From contig JAIOYI010000007.1 of NCBI GenBank assembly GCA_021741205.1, forward strand, positions 1 to 64,000: a DNA stretch of 64,000 bases. Reading direction: 5' to 3'. A program made the translations under genes and the position numbers. Origin of the DNA: Emcibacter sp. (GTDB lineage: Bacteria; Pseudomonadota; Alphaproteobacteria; Sphingomonadales; Emcibacteraceae). The notes beneath the pieces are model-generated. The model saw only the letters and a list, made by a program, of their open reading frames with translations. It was not told where the DNA came from and made no database searches. The number at the start of each line of letters is the position of its first letter. Positions within the stretch are counted from its first letter, which is position 1. Positions 25,082 through 35,673 of this stretch are shown here, piece by piece.

Positions 25082-26721
25082 GTGGGCTGCTCTTTGAGAC
25101 TTGCACAAACGCTCTCGAAAGTGCAAGTCAGTATGTTGCCACCACAAGGGAAAGTCTGAAACAGCATTTGGTTAAGGATGGAAAACTTGACCGCAACCTT
25201 ATGGAAAAACATCAATATGCCTGTCATGGCTTTTCTTGGCTTTCCACCTATGTTGAGGCCTTACGGCAAACCTTACACTGGGCATCGGCTCTGGACAGGG
25301 ACGGAAAATTCACTGAACTGGAAGAATTGATCGTTCGTATTGGTTTTGGTGAATATCTGTCGCAAATTGTGGGTGGAATTTCCATGAGCCAAGGAGAAAT
25401 CATACGGGCCTCGGATATGTGGGTTTCCGCTGAAAATTTGCAAATATTTCAGACAAAAGAGGTTTGCACTCTTATCGAACAGGGCAATACGCCCGAAAAT
25501 CGGGAAAAGCTTGCCCGTCTTATTGAGCATAGCATTGATAGCGGTGCTTTTGGTAATCTCGGTCTTGATGAAACCTATGAAATGATACGAGATCAATTTC
25601 GTCGTTTTGCCAACGAGGAAGTCATACCCTATGCCCATGAATGGCATCTAAACGATGACTATATCCCCATGGACATCATTGATAAAATGAGCGAAATGGG
25701 TGTATTTGGACTTACGATCCCTGAAAAATATGATGGATCAGAACTGGGTAAGACCAGCATGTGTATCGTTTCCGAAGAATTATCTCGGGGCTACATTGGG
25801 GTTGGATCGCTCGGTACAAGATCAGAAATTGCCGCAGAACTTATTATGGGTGGCGGTACCGAGGAACAGAAACAAAAATGGCTCCCTAAAATTGCCCTTG
25901 GGGAAATTCTGCCAACAGCCGTCTTTACAGAACCCAATGTGGGGTCTGACCTTGGGTCTTTGAAAACCCGCGCGGTCAAAGACGGCGATCAGTACCGCAT
26001 CACAGGCAATAAAACATGGATTACCCATGCGGCCCGTGCCGATGTAATGACGCTGCTTGCGCGCACCAATCCTAATGAAACGGGCTACAAGGGACTAAGC
26101 ATGTTTCTGGCCGAAAAAGAACGAGGAACAGAGAACAACCCCTTTCCCACAGAAGGCATGACAGGCGGCGAGATCGAGGTGCTGGGTTACCGTGGCATGA
26201 AAGAATTTGAGTTGGGCTTTGATGATTTCAAAGTTAAAGCGGAAAACTTGCTCGGTGGGGAAGAAGGTAACGGCTTTAAACAGTTGATGACAACATTTGA
26301 AAGTGCGAGAATCCAAACGGCCGCTCGTGCCTTGGGCGTGGCTCAATGCGCGTTGGAACTCGGTCTTCGTTACGCAACAGAGCGTATTCAATTTGGTCAG
26401 CCAATTTTTAATTTCCCCCGTGTTCACGGTAAAATAGCCCTCTCGGCTGTGGAAATTATGATGACCCGCCAGCTCACCTATTTTGCAGCCCGCCAAAAGG
26501 ACGAAGACAAACGCTGCGATCTAGAAGCGGGAATGGCAAAGCTGCTTGGTGCCCGTGTGGCATGGAGTACGGCGGACAATGCTCTGCAAATTCACGGCGG
26601 TAATGGCTATGCTCTTGAATATCAAATCAGCCGTGTATTATGTGATGCCAGAATCCTTAATATTTTTGAAGGTGCCGCAGAAATTCAGGCAGATGTCATT
26701 GCTAGACGACTTTTATCGTAG
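25078..26721 (+). CDS. mcd: (2S)-methylsuccinyl-CoA dehydrogenase
   Basis: A 547-residue acyl-CoA dehydrogenase with an extra N-terminal domain of about 150 residues, which is specific to methylsuccinyl-CoA dehydrogenase. The FAD-binding parts PTAVFTEPNVGSDLGS and the C-terminal IHGGNGY and IFEGAAEIQ are intact. It oxidises methylsuccinyl-CoA to mesaconyl-CoA. Its start overlaps the ccr stop by 4 bp. Later pathway enzymes (mesaconyl-CoA hydratase, malyl-CoA lyase, epimerase) are not in the window. Confidence 0.95.
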   Translation: MSGLLFETCTNALESASQYVATTRESLKQHLVKDGKLDRNLMEKHQYACHGFSWLSTYVEALRQTLHWASALDRDGKFTELEELIVRIGFGEYLSQIVGGISMSQGEIIRASDMWVSAENLQIFQTKEVCTLIEQGNTPENREKLARLIEHSIDSGAFGNLGLDETYEMIRDQFRRFANEEVIPYAHEWHLNDDYIPMDIIDKMSEMGVFGLTIPEKYDGSELGKTSMCIVSEELSRGYIGVGSLGTRSEIAAELIMGGGTEEQKQKWLPKIALGEILPTAVFTEPNVGSDLGSLKTRAVKDGDQYRITGNKTWITHAARADVMTLLARTNPNETGYKGLSMFLAEKERGTENNPFPTEGMTGGEIEVLGYRGMKEFELGFDDFKVKAENLLGGEEGNGFKQLMTTFESARIQTAARALGVAQCALELGLRYATERIQFGQPIFNFPRVHGKIALSAVEIMMTRQLTYFAARQKDEDKRCDLEAGMAKLLGARVAWSTADNALQIHGGNGYALEYQISRVLCDARILNIFEGAAEIQADVIARRLLS

Positions 26722-26839
26722 TTTTTTGCAAAAAAACAAAATATTCTTTTGCAAACTAGGTAATTATCCGCCATAATGACGGGGTAACAAAATTTAAAGA
26801 CATTATACCCGTCAGAGCAATTTGTTCTGACATTTAACT

Positions 26840-26874
26840 GGCCGTCTGTGTTCATACACGACGGTCATTTTTTT
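26840..26874 (+). terminator. intrinsic terminator after mcd
   Basis: The arms CCGTC (26842-26846) plus GTG and CAC plus GACGG (26860-26864) form a stem with one bulged T and a 6-base loop, followed by seven T. It ends the ccr-mcd transcript; the next gene starts about 100 bp later. Confidence 0.75.
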
Positions 26875-26969
26875 GTTTGCGAAAAATAGTTTTTTGATCA
26901 TAATCATCCCATAATGTTAAACTCAAACAATCTTAAAACTAACAATCTTACAATAAGGATTATTTCTCC

Positions 26970-27161
26970 ATGAACTGGCTTCTTATCCTGATTATTATCG
27001 GCATATTTATAACAGGCGGTATCATGCTTATGGGCGTTGCCTCCATGAGCCAAGGCGGCGATTTTAATAAAAAAAATGGCAATAAACTTATGATCGCTCG
27101 GGTTATCTCACAGTTTATTACCCTTGCCCTTGTTGTGTTATATCTGCTTCTTTATACCTAA
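26970..27161 (+). CDS. small twin-transmembrane protein, HIG1-like
   Basis: A 63-residue protein with two hydrophobic segments (about 3-25 and 43-62) joined by a polar loop containing GGDFNKKNGNKLM. This is the layout of small twin-membrane/HIG1-type proteins common in alphaproteobacteria, some linked to respiratory complexes. It is 11 bp upstream of the adenosyltransferase gene and probably co-transcribed with it. Function unknown. Confidence 0.8.
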   Translation: MNWLLILIIIGIFITGGIMLMGVASMSQGGDFNKKNGNKLMIARVISQFITLALVVLYLLLYT

Positions 27162-27172
27162 GAGTTATCAAT

Positions 27173-27736
27173 ATGGTTAAGCTCACCAAAATATACACAA
27201 GAGGCGGCGATAAAGGAGAAACATCTTTATCAGATGGTAGCCGACAGCCTAAATATGCCCCCCGTATTGAGGCTTATGGCACCATTGATGAGGCCAATGC
27301 CACCTATGGCATGGCACGGCTTTATACAAGGGGAATATATGATGATATGTTGTTCCGCATCCAGAATGATCTGTTTGATGCAGGTGCCGATGTCTCGACG
27401 CCTTTCGCCTCTGTAAATCCCGAATATGAGCTTCGCATTATTGCGGCACAGGTGACACGTCTGGAGCAGGAAATTGACCAGATGAATGCAGATTTATCGC
27501 CACTGAATTCTTTCGTTCTTCCTGGGGGAAGTGAGGCTTCGGCCTATCTTCATCTTAGTCGTACTATTGTTCGACGTGCCGAAAGACTTCTTGTTCAGGT
27601 CGCAGAAACAGAAGCCATAAACCCCATTGTCATTCACTATTTAAACCGCTTGTCAGACCATGCCTTTGTCATGAGCCGCACCCTCAACAATAATGGAGCA
27701 GATGATGTTTTGTGGGTGCCCGGAGCCAATCGCTAA
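27173..27736 (+). CDS. PduO-type cob(I)alamin adenosyltransferase
   Basis: A 187-residue protein with the PduO/MMAB signature: KIYTRGGDKGETSL near 5-18, the ATP loop, and SRTIVRRAERL plus NRLSDHAFVMSR in the C-terminal half. It transfers adenosyl from ATP to cob(I)alamin, giving coenzyme B12. Ethylmalonyl-CoA mutase 4 kb away needs this cofactor, so it likely serves that enzyme. It converges with nnrS; their stops are 5 bp apart. Confidence 0.93.
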   Translation: MVKLTKIYTRGGDKGETSLSDGSRQPKYAPRIEAYGTIDEANATYGMARLYTRGIYDDMLFRIQNDLFDAGADVSTPFASVNPEYELRIIAAQVTRLEQEIDQMNADLSPLNSFVLPGGSEASAYLHLSRTIVRRAERLLVQVAETEAINPIVIHYLNRLSDHAFVMSRTLNNNGADDVLWVPGANR

Positions 27737-27741
27737 TGTCT

Positions 27742-28980
27742 TTATAAAATCTCTTTTGCGGCTCCCTTTGGGGTCTTTGGACCCTTTCGTTTCGGCAAAC
27801 TTGGCCGGATCAGATATAATCCATGTAGCCCGATATAAAGCAGGAATGAAACAAGCCAAAGCCCAGAAATCAATGGCAGTAGGTCATCAGATAATAAGCC
27901 AAGCGACACCATAACCCGAAGAGCCGCACAAACAACCATCCCCCCAAAAGAGAATAACATCGCCCTTGCCGGAACAAGGGGGCGTCCTGTATGACGCAGG
28001 GCAACCCGTGTAATCAGTGACAGCATCATAAGGCTCAAAGCACCAACCGTGAAGGCATGAAGCCAAGCATGATCTGGCACCATGTCACTAAAAGACGCCG
28101 CACCGAATAAAATCAGAGCGAAAATAAACCACAGATAAGCCACATGCATAATAAGCACTAAGGGTGCATCCCAGATTATCGCTGTTCGTAAACGCAATAA
28201 ACGATAGAGCTGAATGAATGCCGCAAAAATGGCCAATAATCCCCCGATCTTCTCTGAACCATTCCCTAAGACCGCATAGATAAAGCCCAGCATAGACAAG
28301 GCCGAAATATATTCAAGAACTGGTTTCATCAGAAGCTCTGGTTCGCCCTTTTGCCGCAGAGCATTGCCCGTAAAGACGGTGGTGAGAAAACCGCCCGCCA
28401 CAATAAATTTCACGACAATCCCCATCAGGCCAATTTGAATAGCCCAAGAGGCGCGCACCCAATGACCATCCATAAGGCTCAAGTAAAAAATCACATTACC
28501 AAAGCCTAGCATCAAAAAAATCGGGAGGAGAGCAAGGTAATGCTTATTATTCAATTTCAGAAGCTCTGGCAAAAGCATAATTGCTGCCACAAAGAAGAGA
28601 CTGCTATCCAAAACCAATGCCACATAATCTGGCAAAATCCCATTCAAATAAAAAGCCACCCGCCCGAGCAGCCACAATAAAACGAGAAAGGCAAGTTTTC
28701 CCCCTTCGATCTCCCTAGTGCCCGCCCAACCGGGGAGGGCCGTCAAAATAAAACCCATCACAACGGCACCCGCAAAGCCAAAAACCATTTCATGACCATG
28801 CCAAAGTGAAAGCAGGTTCACAAGCACAGTATCAAAAGCAATAATCTGAAGCGTCAGCAGAACCCACAACAACATTATCCCAAGGCCATAGATCACCCCC
28901 AATAAATAAAAGGGTCTGAAGGCACTTTGCCAAAGAGGCGCAGAAAAAAAGATCTTAATAGCGGGATTTGATACAGTCAT
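27742..28980 (-). CDS. nnrS: NnrS family membrane protein
   Basis: A multi-span membrane protein (about 12 helices) of the NnrS family, with SAPLWQSAFRPFYLLG at the start and HGHEMVFGFAGAVVMGF, both typical. NnrS is a haem/copper protein tied to resistance to nitric oxide stress in denitrifiers. The start at 28980 (MTVSNP) is chosen because GGAAAGA precedes it; the frame could extend to 29046. It lies just after the nos genes on the same strand, fitting nitrogen-oxide respiration. Confidence 0.88.
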   Translation of the reverse strand: MTVSNPAIKIFFSAPLWQSAFRPFYLLGVIYGLGIMLLWVLLTLQIIAFDTVLVNLLSLWHGHEMVFGFAGAVVMGFILTALPGWAGTREIEGGKLAFLVLLWLLGRVAFYLNGILPDYVALVLDSSLFFVAAIMLLPELLKLNNKHYLALLPIFLMLGFGNVIFYLSLMDGHWVRASWAIQIGLMGIVVKFIVAGGFLTTVFTGNALRQKGEPELLMKPVLEYISALSMLGFIYAVLGNGSEKIGGLLAIFAAFIQLYRLLRLRTAIIWDAPLVLIMHVAYLWFIFALILFGAASFSDMVPDHAWLHAFTVGALSLMMLSLITRVALRHTGRPLVPARAMLFSFGGMVVCAALRVMVSLGLLSDDLLPLISGLWLVSFLLYIGLHGLYLIRPSLPKRKGPKTPKGAAKEIL

Positions 28981-29077
28981 GTCACCAATCATCTTTCCGA
29001 AAAAATAAGAGATATTATGAAATAGCCCCTGCCCATTGTACAGCATATTGATCGTGTCAATGCGATAAATAATTCTG

Positions 29078-30085
29078 TTAGGCCGTAACTTCTGTGACCT
29101 TACCCCCCTGATCGACCAATATTACCTTCTCAAGCATAGGATAACGCGCCCATAATTTGGATAATTTCTCAAAAGGCATAACATATATGGCCGTAGAAAG
29201 CATATCGGCGGTCGTGGTATCTTTGGCGATGACCGACACCGCTCCATAGTGATTGGCACTATAACCGCTTTTTGGATCAAGTAGATGGTGCAATTTGCTC
29301 TGGCCCGAAAAGGGGCTTCCATATCCCCCCGATGTGGCCAAGGCCTGATGATTTAGGGGGATCTTTTTTAAGATATTTTCGTCTTTCAAGGGTGATGCGA
29401 TACCTGCCGTCCATGGCAGCCCGTCAGCATGCTGACCCATGGCATAGGTTTCTCCCATATAAACCAAGCTATTTTCAAAGCCATTATCCTGTAAGATTTT
29501 GACAATTTTGTCCGTGATATAGCCTTGCGCAATACCGTTCAACGAAATACCCATGTCTGATTTCTTGAAATATATTTTTTGTTCATCAAGGACAATCTTG
29601 TCTGAACCCACAAGTTCAAGCACCGACAGAATTTGCTGTTCCGTGGGGCCTTTGGGGTCTGCATTCGCTTGCGAAAAATGCCCCGCATACAACGACCACA
29701 AGGGCTGAATGGTCACGTCAAAGGCGCCGTCCGTTGCCTTATAACAGGATAAGGAGCGGGACATCACATCCAAAAGCTCATAGGGTGGATTATCCAGATA
29801 ACCCTGTTTATTGAATTGATTAATGGCCGAGTTTTCCACATAAAGGCTGAAAATTTTTTCAAGCCGTCTCACTTCATTCTGGCATTTTTCAAATATGTCA
29901 TGGGCAAAAGAAGGCTTATCTGAATAAAGCATAATCTGAGCTTTTGCCCCAAGTGCCGCCCCTTGCCAGTGGAAAAAACCTTCCTTTTCATAACAAAAGG
30001 CCATCTTGTGATGAAAGAGGGAAAGCCCGCCCGCCAATGCGGTGATGGTGATAAATCGTCGTCTGTTAATATTGGGGATCATCAT
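29078..30085 (-). CDS. nosX: NosX-like FAD:protein FMN transferase (ApbE family)
   Basis: An ApbE-family protein of about 335 residues from the ATG at 30085. A Tat-like signal follows the start (RRRFITITALAGGLSLF). Typical parts are VTIQPLWSLYAGH, GISLNGIAQGYITDKI and HHLLDPKSG. ApbE attaches FMN covalently to a threonine in target proteins; the FMN-binding domain of NosR, made by the same cluster, is the obvious target. The start overlaps the end of nosL by about 20 bp. Its place as last gene of nosRZDFYL is that of nosX. Confidence 0.88.
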   Translation of the reverse strand: MMIPNINRRRFITITALAGGLSLFHHKMAFCYEKEGFFHWQGAALGAKAQIMLYSDKPSFAHDIFEKCQNEVRRLEKIFSLYVENSAINQFNKQGYLDNPPYELLDVMSRSLSCYKATDGAFDVTIQPLWSLYAGHFSQANADPKGPTEQQILSVLELVGSDKIVLDEQKIYFKKSDMGISLNGIAQGYITDKIVKILQDNGFENSLVYMGETYAMGQHADGLPWTAGIASPLKDENILKKIPLNHQALATSGGYGSPFSGQSKLHHLLDPKSGYSANHYGAVSVIAKDTTTADMLSTAIYVMPFEKLSKLWARYPMLEKVILVDQGGKVTEVTA

Positions 30086-30587
30086 ATTCGCCCGTATCAC
30101 CCAGTATGTATTCTCGCGGAATATCCATAAAAGATACCACATTACCGCCAAACTCGCGGGCAAAATTATCGGCACTATCCCGATTGCCAAAAGGCACCGT
30201 TTCCTTAGCCCCCATTCCGCCCCGTTTACGGCTTTCTATGACATAAAAGGCATCTTCTGCCCTTATCCAGATGAGATTCTTTTGGGGTATCTGCCATTTC
30301 TTAGCTTGCGACATATCGCTGACATAGATAATTTGTACGTCCTGTGCCTCTCCGGGTAACATATTATAAACCAGAGCGTCCCTAACGGATGTAAACCAGA
30401 TGGCTCCTTCTCGATTATGTTCAAATATTTGAGCCTTCGGTCCGTTATGATCAATCACAATCATACTGCAATAAAAGCCCGTGGCTTCACGGGTCAGCTG
30501 CTCTGGCTCTGGTATGGGTTTTTCATCCTCACAGCCGCTCATCAAGATCACCACAACAATAATGATCATAGAATAAATAAGCCTCAC
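30066..30587 (-). CDS. nosL: NosL copper-binding lipoprotein
   Basis: A 173-residue lipoprotein with lipobox ILMSGC (Cys19). The mature part has the conserved CSMIVIDHNGPKAQI segment with the Cys-x-Met that binds copper, and a late FGNRDSADNFAREFGG motif. NosL delivers Cu(I) to apo-NosZ for the catalytic copper-sulfide site. The start overlaps the nosY stop by 4 bp and the end overlaps the ApbE gene, consistent with one operon. Confidence 0.9.
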   Translation of the reverse strand: MRLIYSMIIIVVVILMSGCEDEKPIPEPEQLTREATGFYCSMIVIDHNGPKAQIFEHNREGAIWFTSVRDALVYNMLPGEAQDVQIIYVSDMSQAKKWQIPQKNLIWIRAEDAFYVIESRKRGGMGAKETVPFGNRDSADNFAREFGGNVVSFMDIPREYILGDTGEYDDPQY

Positions 30588-31417
30588 AATTGTCTCCTTT
30601 TAAAAATGGCACAGGCCGCAATCAAAGGAACGATCACCCATGACAGCATGATCAAAATCAGACTAATGTCAGATATCCTCTGATCCGCATTTAATCCCCC
30701 CATACCCGACAACAGGGCTGTGGCATTACTGGAGGTTAGATTAAACATACGGTAACAATCAATAGGATTAAACAACATCACCCATTTGACAAAATCACCA
30801 GTGATCACATCCCCCTGAACCGTGGCTAGCAACGTCAAAAGACCCATATCATAAAAAAGCACAAAAGAAAGCCATACTCCAATAGCAATGGCCGCCGCCG
30901 TTCCCCGCTCCTTCACCCATGAACTGATGATATAGCCAATACTCAAGAAAATGCCCCCAAGCAAAATAGACGACAGTATAAGCTTTAAAAAACTCGCCCA
31001 TTCTGCCCCCATAAAGGGTTCATCACTGCTGAGGGCAATAATCACCCCCGCCACACCATAGCCAATTACCGTAGCCACCACCAAAAGAAAAAGATGGCCA
31101 AAAAATTTGCCTAAAATCACCTGAGTGCGGCTAATGGGATGGGTCAAGAGCAGGGTCAGAGTGCCCCGCTCTGCCTCACCTACCACGCTGTCATAGGCCA
31201 AAAGCAGGGCAATTAAGGGAATGAAAAAAATACTGAGCGATGAAAGGCTGACCACTGTAACCGCAAGGGCGCTCACCCTTGTGCTGCCCGTGGGGGCACT
31301 GCCCAGAAAGCTTAACGTCAGGGCAAGAACCGTCATGACAAGGGTGATCATAATCACCCAACGGTTCCGATACCCATCCCGCACCTCTTTTGTTACAAGC
31401 GTCCATATCCTATGCAT
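30584..31417 (-). CDS. nosY: NosY, permease of the Nos ABC transporter
   Basis: A membrane protein of about 277 residues with six helices. It starts MHRIWTLVTKEVRDGYRNRW, typical of NosY. The start at 31417 has AAGGAG 7 bp upstream and overlaps the nosF stop by 8 bp; the longer frame to 31483 lacks support. With NosF and NosD it forms a complex needed to assemble the copper-sulfur centre of NosZ. Confidence 0.9.
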   Translation of the reverse strand: MHRIWTLVTKEVRDGYRNRWVIMITLVMTVLALTLSFLGSAPTGSTRVSALAVTVVSLSSLSIFFIPLIALLLAYDSVVGEAERGTLTLLLTHPISRTQVILGKFFGHLFLLVVATVIGYGVAGVIIALSSDEPFMGAEWASFLKLILSSILLGGIFLSIGYIISSWVKERGTAAAIAIGVWLSFVLFYDMGLLTLLATVQGDVITGDFVKWVMLFNPIDCYRMFNLTSSNATALLSGMGGLNADQRISDISLILIMLSWVIVPLIAACAIFKRRQL

Positions 31418-32336
31418 AGACTGGCTCCTTCGCCTTGGTATAGGCCATAAAAACCTGTTCCAAACTCGGGTCATTGATCTCAATATTCGTAAAAGAAATG
31501 TTCAACGCCATGATCTCTTTCAATAAGGCAACCTTCTCGTTCATGGGACAATGAAGATGAGCCACATTATACTCAAAGCAATCGGCAGAAAATCTGTTCG
31601 AAAAATGCTGAGCTAGGGATTGCATAGAGATGTCCGTCCCATAAATTATAATTTCAGCGGCAAGACCGATATTATGGCGCAAATTCGGAATGGTGCCCAC
31701 AGCGGTAAGATGCCCCTTGTTCACGATCGCCACACGATCAATGCGATCGTCAAGTTCCGTCAACGCATGGGATGACAATAATATGGTAACACCCGCCTGC
31801 TTCATCTCATGAATGATACCGTACACATTCTGGCGTGAGCTTGGATCAAGACCAGATGTCGGTTCATCCAATATCAATAATTTGGGCGACCCGATTAAGG
31901 CCTGTGCAAGTCCGAGCCTCTGTCTCATACCCTTGGAATAGGTTCCAATACGGTCATCGGCGGCCTGAAAAAGATCAACCCGACGAAAAAGATCATTCAA
32001 ATCATCGCACGCCACCCCTTTTAATCGGCTATAAAATTCAAGAGTTTCTCGTCCCGTCATATTATTTTGGAACAAAACCTGTTCGGGCAGAAATCCAATT
32101 TTTTTGCGCATCTGGCTAAAGGCAATATGGGATGGATTATAGCCAAAAACATTAACAGTACCCCTTGTAGGGCTTGTCAAACCTAGAACCATCTTAATTA
32201 ATGTGCTTTTGCCCGCACCATTATGCCCCACGAGCGCCAGACATTCCCCCGCCAGAACCGAAAAATCAATGACATCAACGGCCTTTGTGCGGCCATATTC
32301 CTTTGTCACCGAGATAAGCTCTATATTAGGTTTCAT
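31410..32336 (-). CDS. nosF: NosF, ATPase of the Nos ABC transporter
   Basis: A 308-residue ABC ATPase with Walker A GHNGAGKS (about 38-45), signature YSKGMRQRLGLAQAL and Walker B LLILDEPTSGLD. It powers the NosFY transporter that works with periplasmic NosD in maturing nitrous oxide reductase. It sits between nosD and nosY as in other nos clusters. Confidence 0.93.
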   Translation of the reverse strand: MKPNIELISVTKEYGRTKAVDVIDFSVLAGECLALVGHNGAGKSTLIKMVLGLTSPTRGTVNVFGYNPSHIAFSQMRKKIGFLPEQVLFQNNMTGRETLEFYSRLKGVACDDLNDLFRRVDLFQAADDRIGTYSKGMRQRLGLAQALIGSPKLLILDEPTSGLDPSSRQNVYGIIHEMKQAGVTILLSSHALTELDDRIDRVAIVNKGHLTAVGTIPNLRHNIGLAAEIIIYGTDISMQSLAQHFSNRFSADCFEYNVAHLHCPMNEKVALLKEIMALNISFTNIEINDPSLEQVFMAYTKAKEPVYA

Positions 32337-32352
32337 ATATAAAATTACCCTG

Positions 32353-33630
32353 CTAATTATTTTTATAAATTATTTCTTTTGGTATCGTCATCAAGGGTGC
32401 GCTATCCACAACACCGCCAGGGTGCAGAGCGGGAAAGGCTGACTGTGCCCATTTCAACAATTGCACAGCTGGGCTGTTGATCAATAATTTTGCCGTTGGA
32501 TAACGCCATAAAATCTGATCTGTCAGATCATTCGGCCTATACATATTATCGCCTATACCATTGGCATCCATATCAAAGGCCGAATTATCGCTCCAATAAT
32601 TGCCTAGACCCTCGTGCGACCATTCAAGCCAACGGGTGCCAACATATTTAACCTGTACTTTATTATCTACAAAGGCATTGTTATAAATTTGGTTATTTTC
32701 GGAACCTGCGGTAAATTGAACCCCAATATCACAGTCGCTCATTAAATTATCCCGTATGATATTGTTATTGGAATTATAGATAAAGATACATTTCTTTGCC
32801 CCGCCCGTAACATGATTACCCAATATCTTAATATGATTAGCATAATTAAATAAAATGCCCCTGTCACGATCTTGAATTGATTGATTGTCAACCACATCAA
32901 CATGGGTTGAAAACATAATGGCATAGCCAATTTCATTATTGCGGGAGATATTATGGATGACCTGACTTTTGTTGGTATACATGTAATGCACCGCAAAGCG
33001 CACCTCATGAATAATATTATTGCGGAAAATATTTTCCTTACTGGTGTTGACAAAAATACCGTCTCGACCATACTGAATATCATTACCGTCCACAGTGGCT
33101 CCAGGAGCATTCCATATCTGCACTCCATTTCCCCGTTCATTTACCCGCATATCCTGACGCCCCCGAATGATATTATGGCGAACGCTCGCATTATGGGCGC
33201 CCCAAATATAAACACCAATCAGATTATCAAGAATTTTATTATTCTGAACAATGGCTCCTGTCGCTTCCTTAGACAGGAAAATACCAGAATCCTGTGTTTC
33301 AAGCAAAAGACCCGATCCCGTTATGGTAAGTCCTGATAGACTGACATTTGGTGATTTAACCGTTACTACATTGCCCGCGCCCTGACCTTTAATAATCGCC
33401 CCCTCAACACCAATAATATTGACGGGCTTGGTGAGTATAATTGACCCCTCGTAAACGCCTTTTGCTAAATATAGACTATCCCCATTTTCGGCCTGATCCA
33501 AGGCATTTTGCAAATTTTCCGTAACAAAAATATCTTTGGCCACGGCACCATTTATAGCGCCCTGAAAAATAGATGCGGCGAGGATAATTCCCGCCGCACC
33601 CAAAATCTTACGTGATAATTTATACCACAT
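32353..33630 (-). CDS. nosD: NosD, periplasmic copper-centre assembly protein
   Basis: A 425-residue protein with an N-terminal signal segment (about 8-32) followed by a right-handed beta-helix of repeated parallel-strand turns (NNKILDNLIGVYIWGAHN and similar). NosD docks on NosFY and supplies sulfur to NosZ. It lies 12 bp after nosZ and 16 bp before nosF. Confidence 0.92.
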   Translation of the reverse strand: MWYKLSRKILGAAGIILAASIFQGAINGAVAKDIFVTENLQNALDQAENGDSLYLAKGVYEGSIILTKPVNIIGVEGAIIKGQGAGNVVTVKSPNVSLSGLTITGSGLLLETQDSGIFLSKEATGAIVQNNKILDNLIGVYIWGAHNASVRHNIIRGRQDMRVNERGNGVQIWNAPGATVDGNDIQYGRDGIFVNTSKENIFRNNIIHEVRFAVHYMYTNKSQVIHNISRNNEIGYAIMFSTHVDVVDNQSIQDRDRGILFNYANHIKILGNHVTGGAKKCIFIYNSNNNIIRDNLMSDCDIGVQFTAGSENNQIYNNAFVDNKVQVKYVGTRWLEWSHEGLGNYWSDNSAFDMDANGIGDNMYRPNDLTDQILWRYPTAKLLINSPAVQLLKWAQSAFPALHPGGVVDSAPLMTIPKEIIYKNN

Positions 33631-33642
33631 TACAATAAAACC

Positions 33643-35532
33643 TTATTTTGGCTCAACCAGCATACGGCCCCGCATTTCCATATGAAGCGCATGACAGAAC
33701 CACTGACAATAGAACCAATGCACACCAGGAGAATCCGCCATAAAGGTAACAGAGGCCGAACCTTGCGGTGGTATTTCCATAGCAACGCCATAATTAGACA
33801 GCGTAAAACCATGGGTCAAATCATCCACATCATCAATATTGGTGATAATGACCGTGACCTCATCCCCTTGCTTAACGGTAAATTTTTCCAGTGAAAAACT
33901 CGGAGCCTGTGAATACATATAGACACGCACCTTGTTACCGTCACGAATAACGCCATCAGCTTCATCAATACTGTCAAAGCCGTCCTTCTTGGCCTGTTCC
34001 CGAATATCCGCATTATAAGGATCATCAAAACCATAAGAATTTTTCGGATTAACCCGTGACCGATGAACAATGATACAATCATGAGGTTCGGCAAAGGTTG
34101 GGCCATCATGAACAATTTTCATCTTATCACCAGAAATATCAATAAGCTGTTCACTTTCCGGTTTCAGTGGACCCACATTGATATAGCGGTCCTTCGAGAA
34201 TTTATTCAAAGAAATCAACCATTGGCCATCCGCATCCTTGGTTTCTCCCATTGAGGTATGGTTATGACCTGGCTGATATTGAACATCTATCTTGTCCAAT
34301 ATGGGGTCAACATCCTTACCTTGATATTGCTGGATGGCTTTTTCAATACTCCATTTGCACATCTGACTGTCAAGGAACAAAGTTGTATAAGCATTGCCGC
34401 GACCATCAAAAGCCGTATGAAGCGGCCCTAAACCTAATTTTGGTTCTGCAACAATCGTATCGCGCGGTTTAATCTTATCTTTAAAGAGTGCCGGTAATTT
34501 AGCCAATTCAATCACAGATACCGTTGGCGACAATTTACCGTTAATCATCATATATTTGCCATCAGGAGAGGCATTCACTCCATGAGGGCTGTTGGAAATG
34601 GGAATATAACGAGTATATTTTGATCCATGACGACCATCAAGGACAGGAACACCACCATCATAAACCTTAAAGTCGCCAGCCTTAACACCGGCTTCAATAG
34701 CCGCAATATCAAAAACAACGGCCCAATCCTGCTCGCTCGATGTCATTTCAGCCAACGTCACGCCTTCTTCCGAGTTATAACAGCTGGCAATAGCATATTT
34801 GCCCTGATAATCCGCATCCACATTGTCCAGATTACCATCAACAATTACCTGCCATGCCACCTTCATTTCATCACCGTCAATGGCAGTAAAGACTGCATGA
34901 TAATTTTTAGGATCATCAAGCACCGTGCCATCATTAGGTAGCGGCACGCGATGTTCACCGTTGGCAAACACATATCCCGTACGAGGATATTTTTGTGGAC
35001 GCAAACCATGAATATCGGCGGCATTTGGAACAGAAATAATTTTATCCACCTTCATAATGTCACAGCGAATACGAGCCACACGAGTATTGGCCTTATCATT
35101 CACAAAAATAAACCGGCCATCATAGGTGCCGTCTGTAAAGGACATATGAGGATGGTGAGTATCGCCGTTTGAGGGAAATCCACCCTTATCCGCCCAGAAT
35201 TTTTTTTCATGAGGCAACATATGTTCCGTCAAAATTTTACGACTTTCATTGGTGCTGCCCCAACCCGTTGCACTACAACGATTAAAAACGGGTATCCGCA
35301 TTAATTCGCGCATAGAGGGCATACCAAGAATACGAACCTCTCCAGACTGTCCGCCACTCCAAAATCCATAATATTCGTCAAGATCGCCGGGCAACACTTC
35401 ATTTTTACTTTTGGCCTGTGCCGTTTGTGGCAACATGCCCCCAATCCCCATTAAGCCGACGCCTGCGGCCAACGCAGACCCACCAAGAACGGATCGTCTT
35501 GAAAATCCATCTTTCTTTGTTTCTTCTGTCAT
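33643..35532 (-). CDS. nosZ: NosZ, nitrous oxide reductase (Tat-exported, clade I type)
   Basis: A 629-residue periplasmic copper enzyme that reduces N2O to N2. The Tat signal FSRRSVLGG is at 10-18. Histidines of the catalytic site are seen in DTHHPHMSF and NHTSMG. The CuA electron-entry site is at the C-terminus: [13 protein letters not shown] holds the Cys-x3-Cys-His-x3-Met ligands. A Tat signal plus nosR upstream marks the clade I form. All expected ligands are present. Confidence 0.97.
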   Translation of the reverse strand: MTEETKKDGFSRRSVLGGSALAAGVGLMGIGGMLPQTAQAKSKNEVLPGDLDEYYGFWSGGQSGEVRILGMPSMRELMRIPVFNRCSATGWGSTNESRKILTEHMLPHEKKFWADKGGFPSNGDTHHPHMSFTDGTYDGRFIFVNDKANTRVARIRCDIMKVDKIISVPNAADIHGLRPQKYPRTGYVFANGEHRVPLPNDGTVLDDPKNYHAVFTAIDGDEMKVAWQVIVDGNLDNVDADYQGKYAIASCYNSEEGVTLAEMTSSEQDWAVVFDIAAIEAGVKAGDFKVYDGGVPVLDGRHGSKYTRYIPISNSPHGVNASPDGKYMMINGKLSPTVSVIELAKLPALFKDKIKPRDTIVAEPKLGLGPLHTAFDGRGNAYTTLFLDSQMCKWSIEKAIQQYQGKDVDPILDKIDVQYQPGHNHTSMGETKDADGQWLISLNKFSKDRYINVGPLKPESEQLIDISGDKMKIVHDGPTFAEPHDCIIVHRSRVNPKNSYGFDDPYNADIREQAKKDGFDSIDEADGVIRDGNKVRVYMYSQAPSFSLEKFTVKQGDEVTVIITNIDDVDDLTHGFTLSNYGVAMEIPPQGSASVTFMADSPGVHWFYCQWFCHALHMEMRGRMLVEPK

Positions 35533-35673
35533 TTTGTATATTCTCCTATATTAAAATATTTCCTGAACTCTGAATTTTATCAGAACATCAGACCTTCTTT
35601 AGTTTAAGGAATCCAATTACATAAAGCTGGATTCAACACGCTCACATTTAGACACAAAAATTACTCATAATTT

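Noticed and set aside
29048..29060. TTGATCGTGTCAA as an FNR/NnrR site for nnrS
   Set aside because: The spacing is one base short of the TTG-N8-CAA pattern, so it was not listed as a feature.
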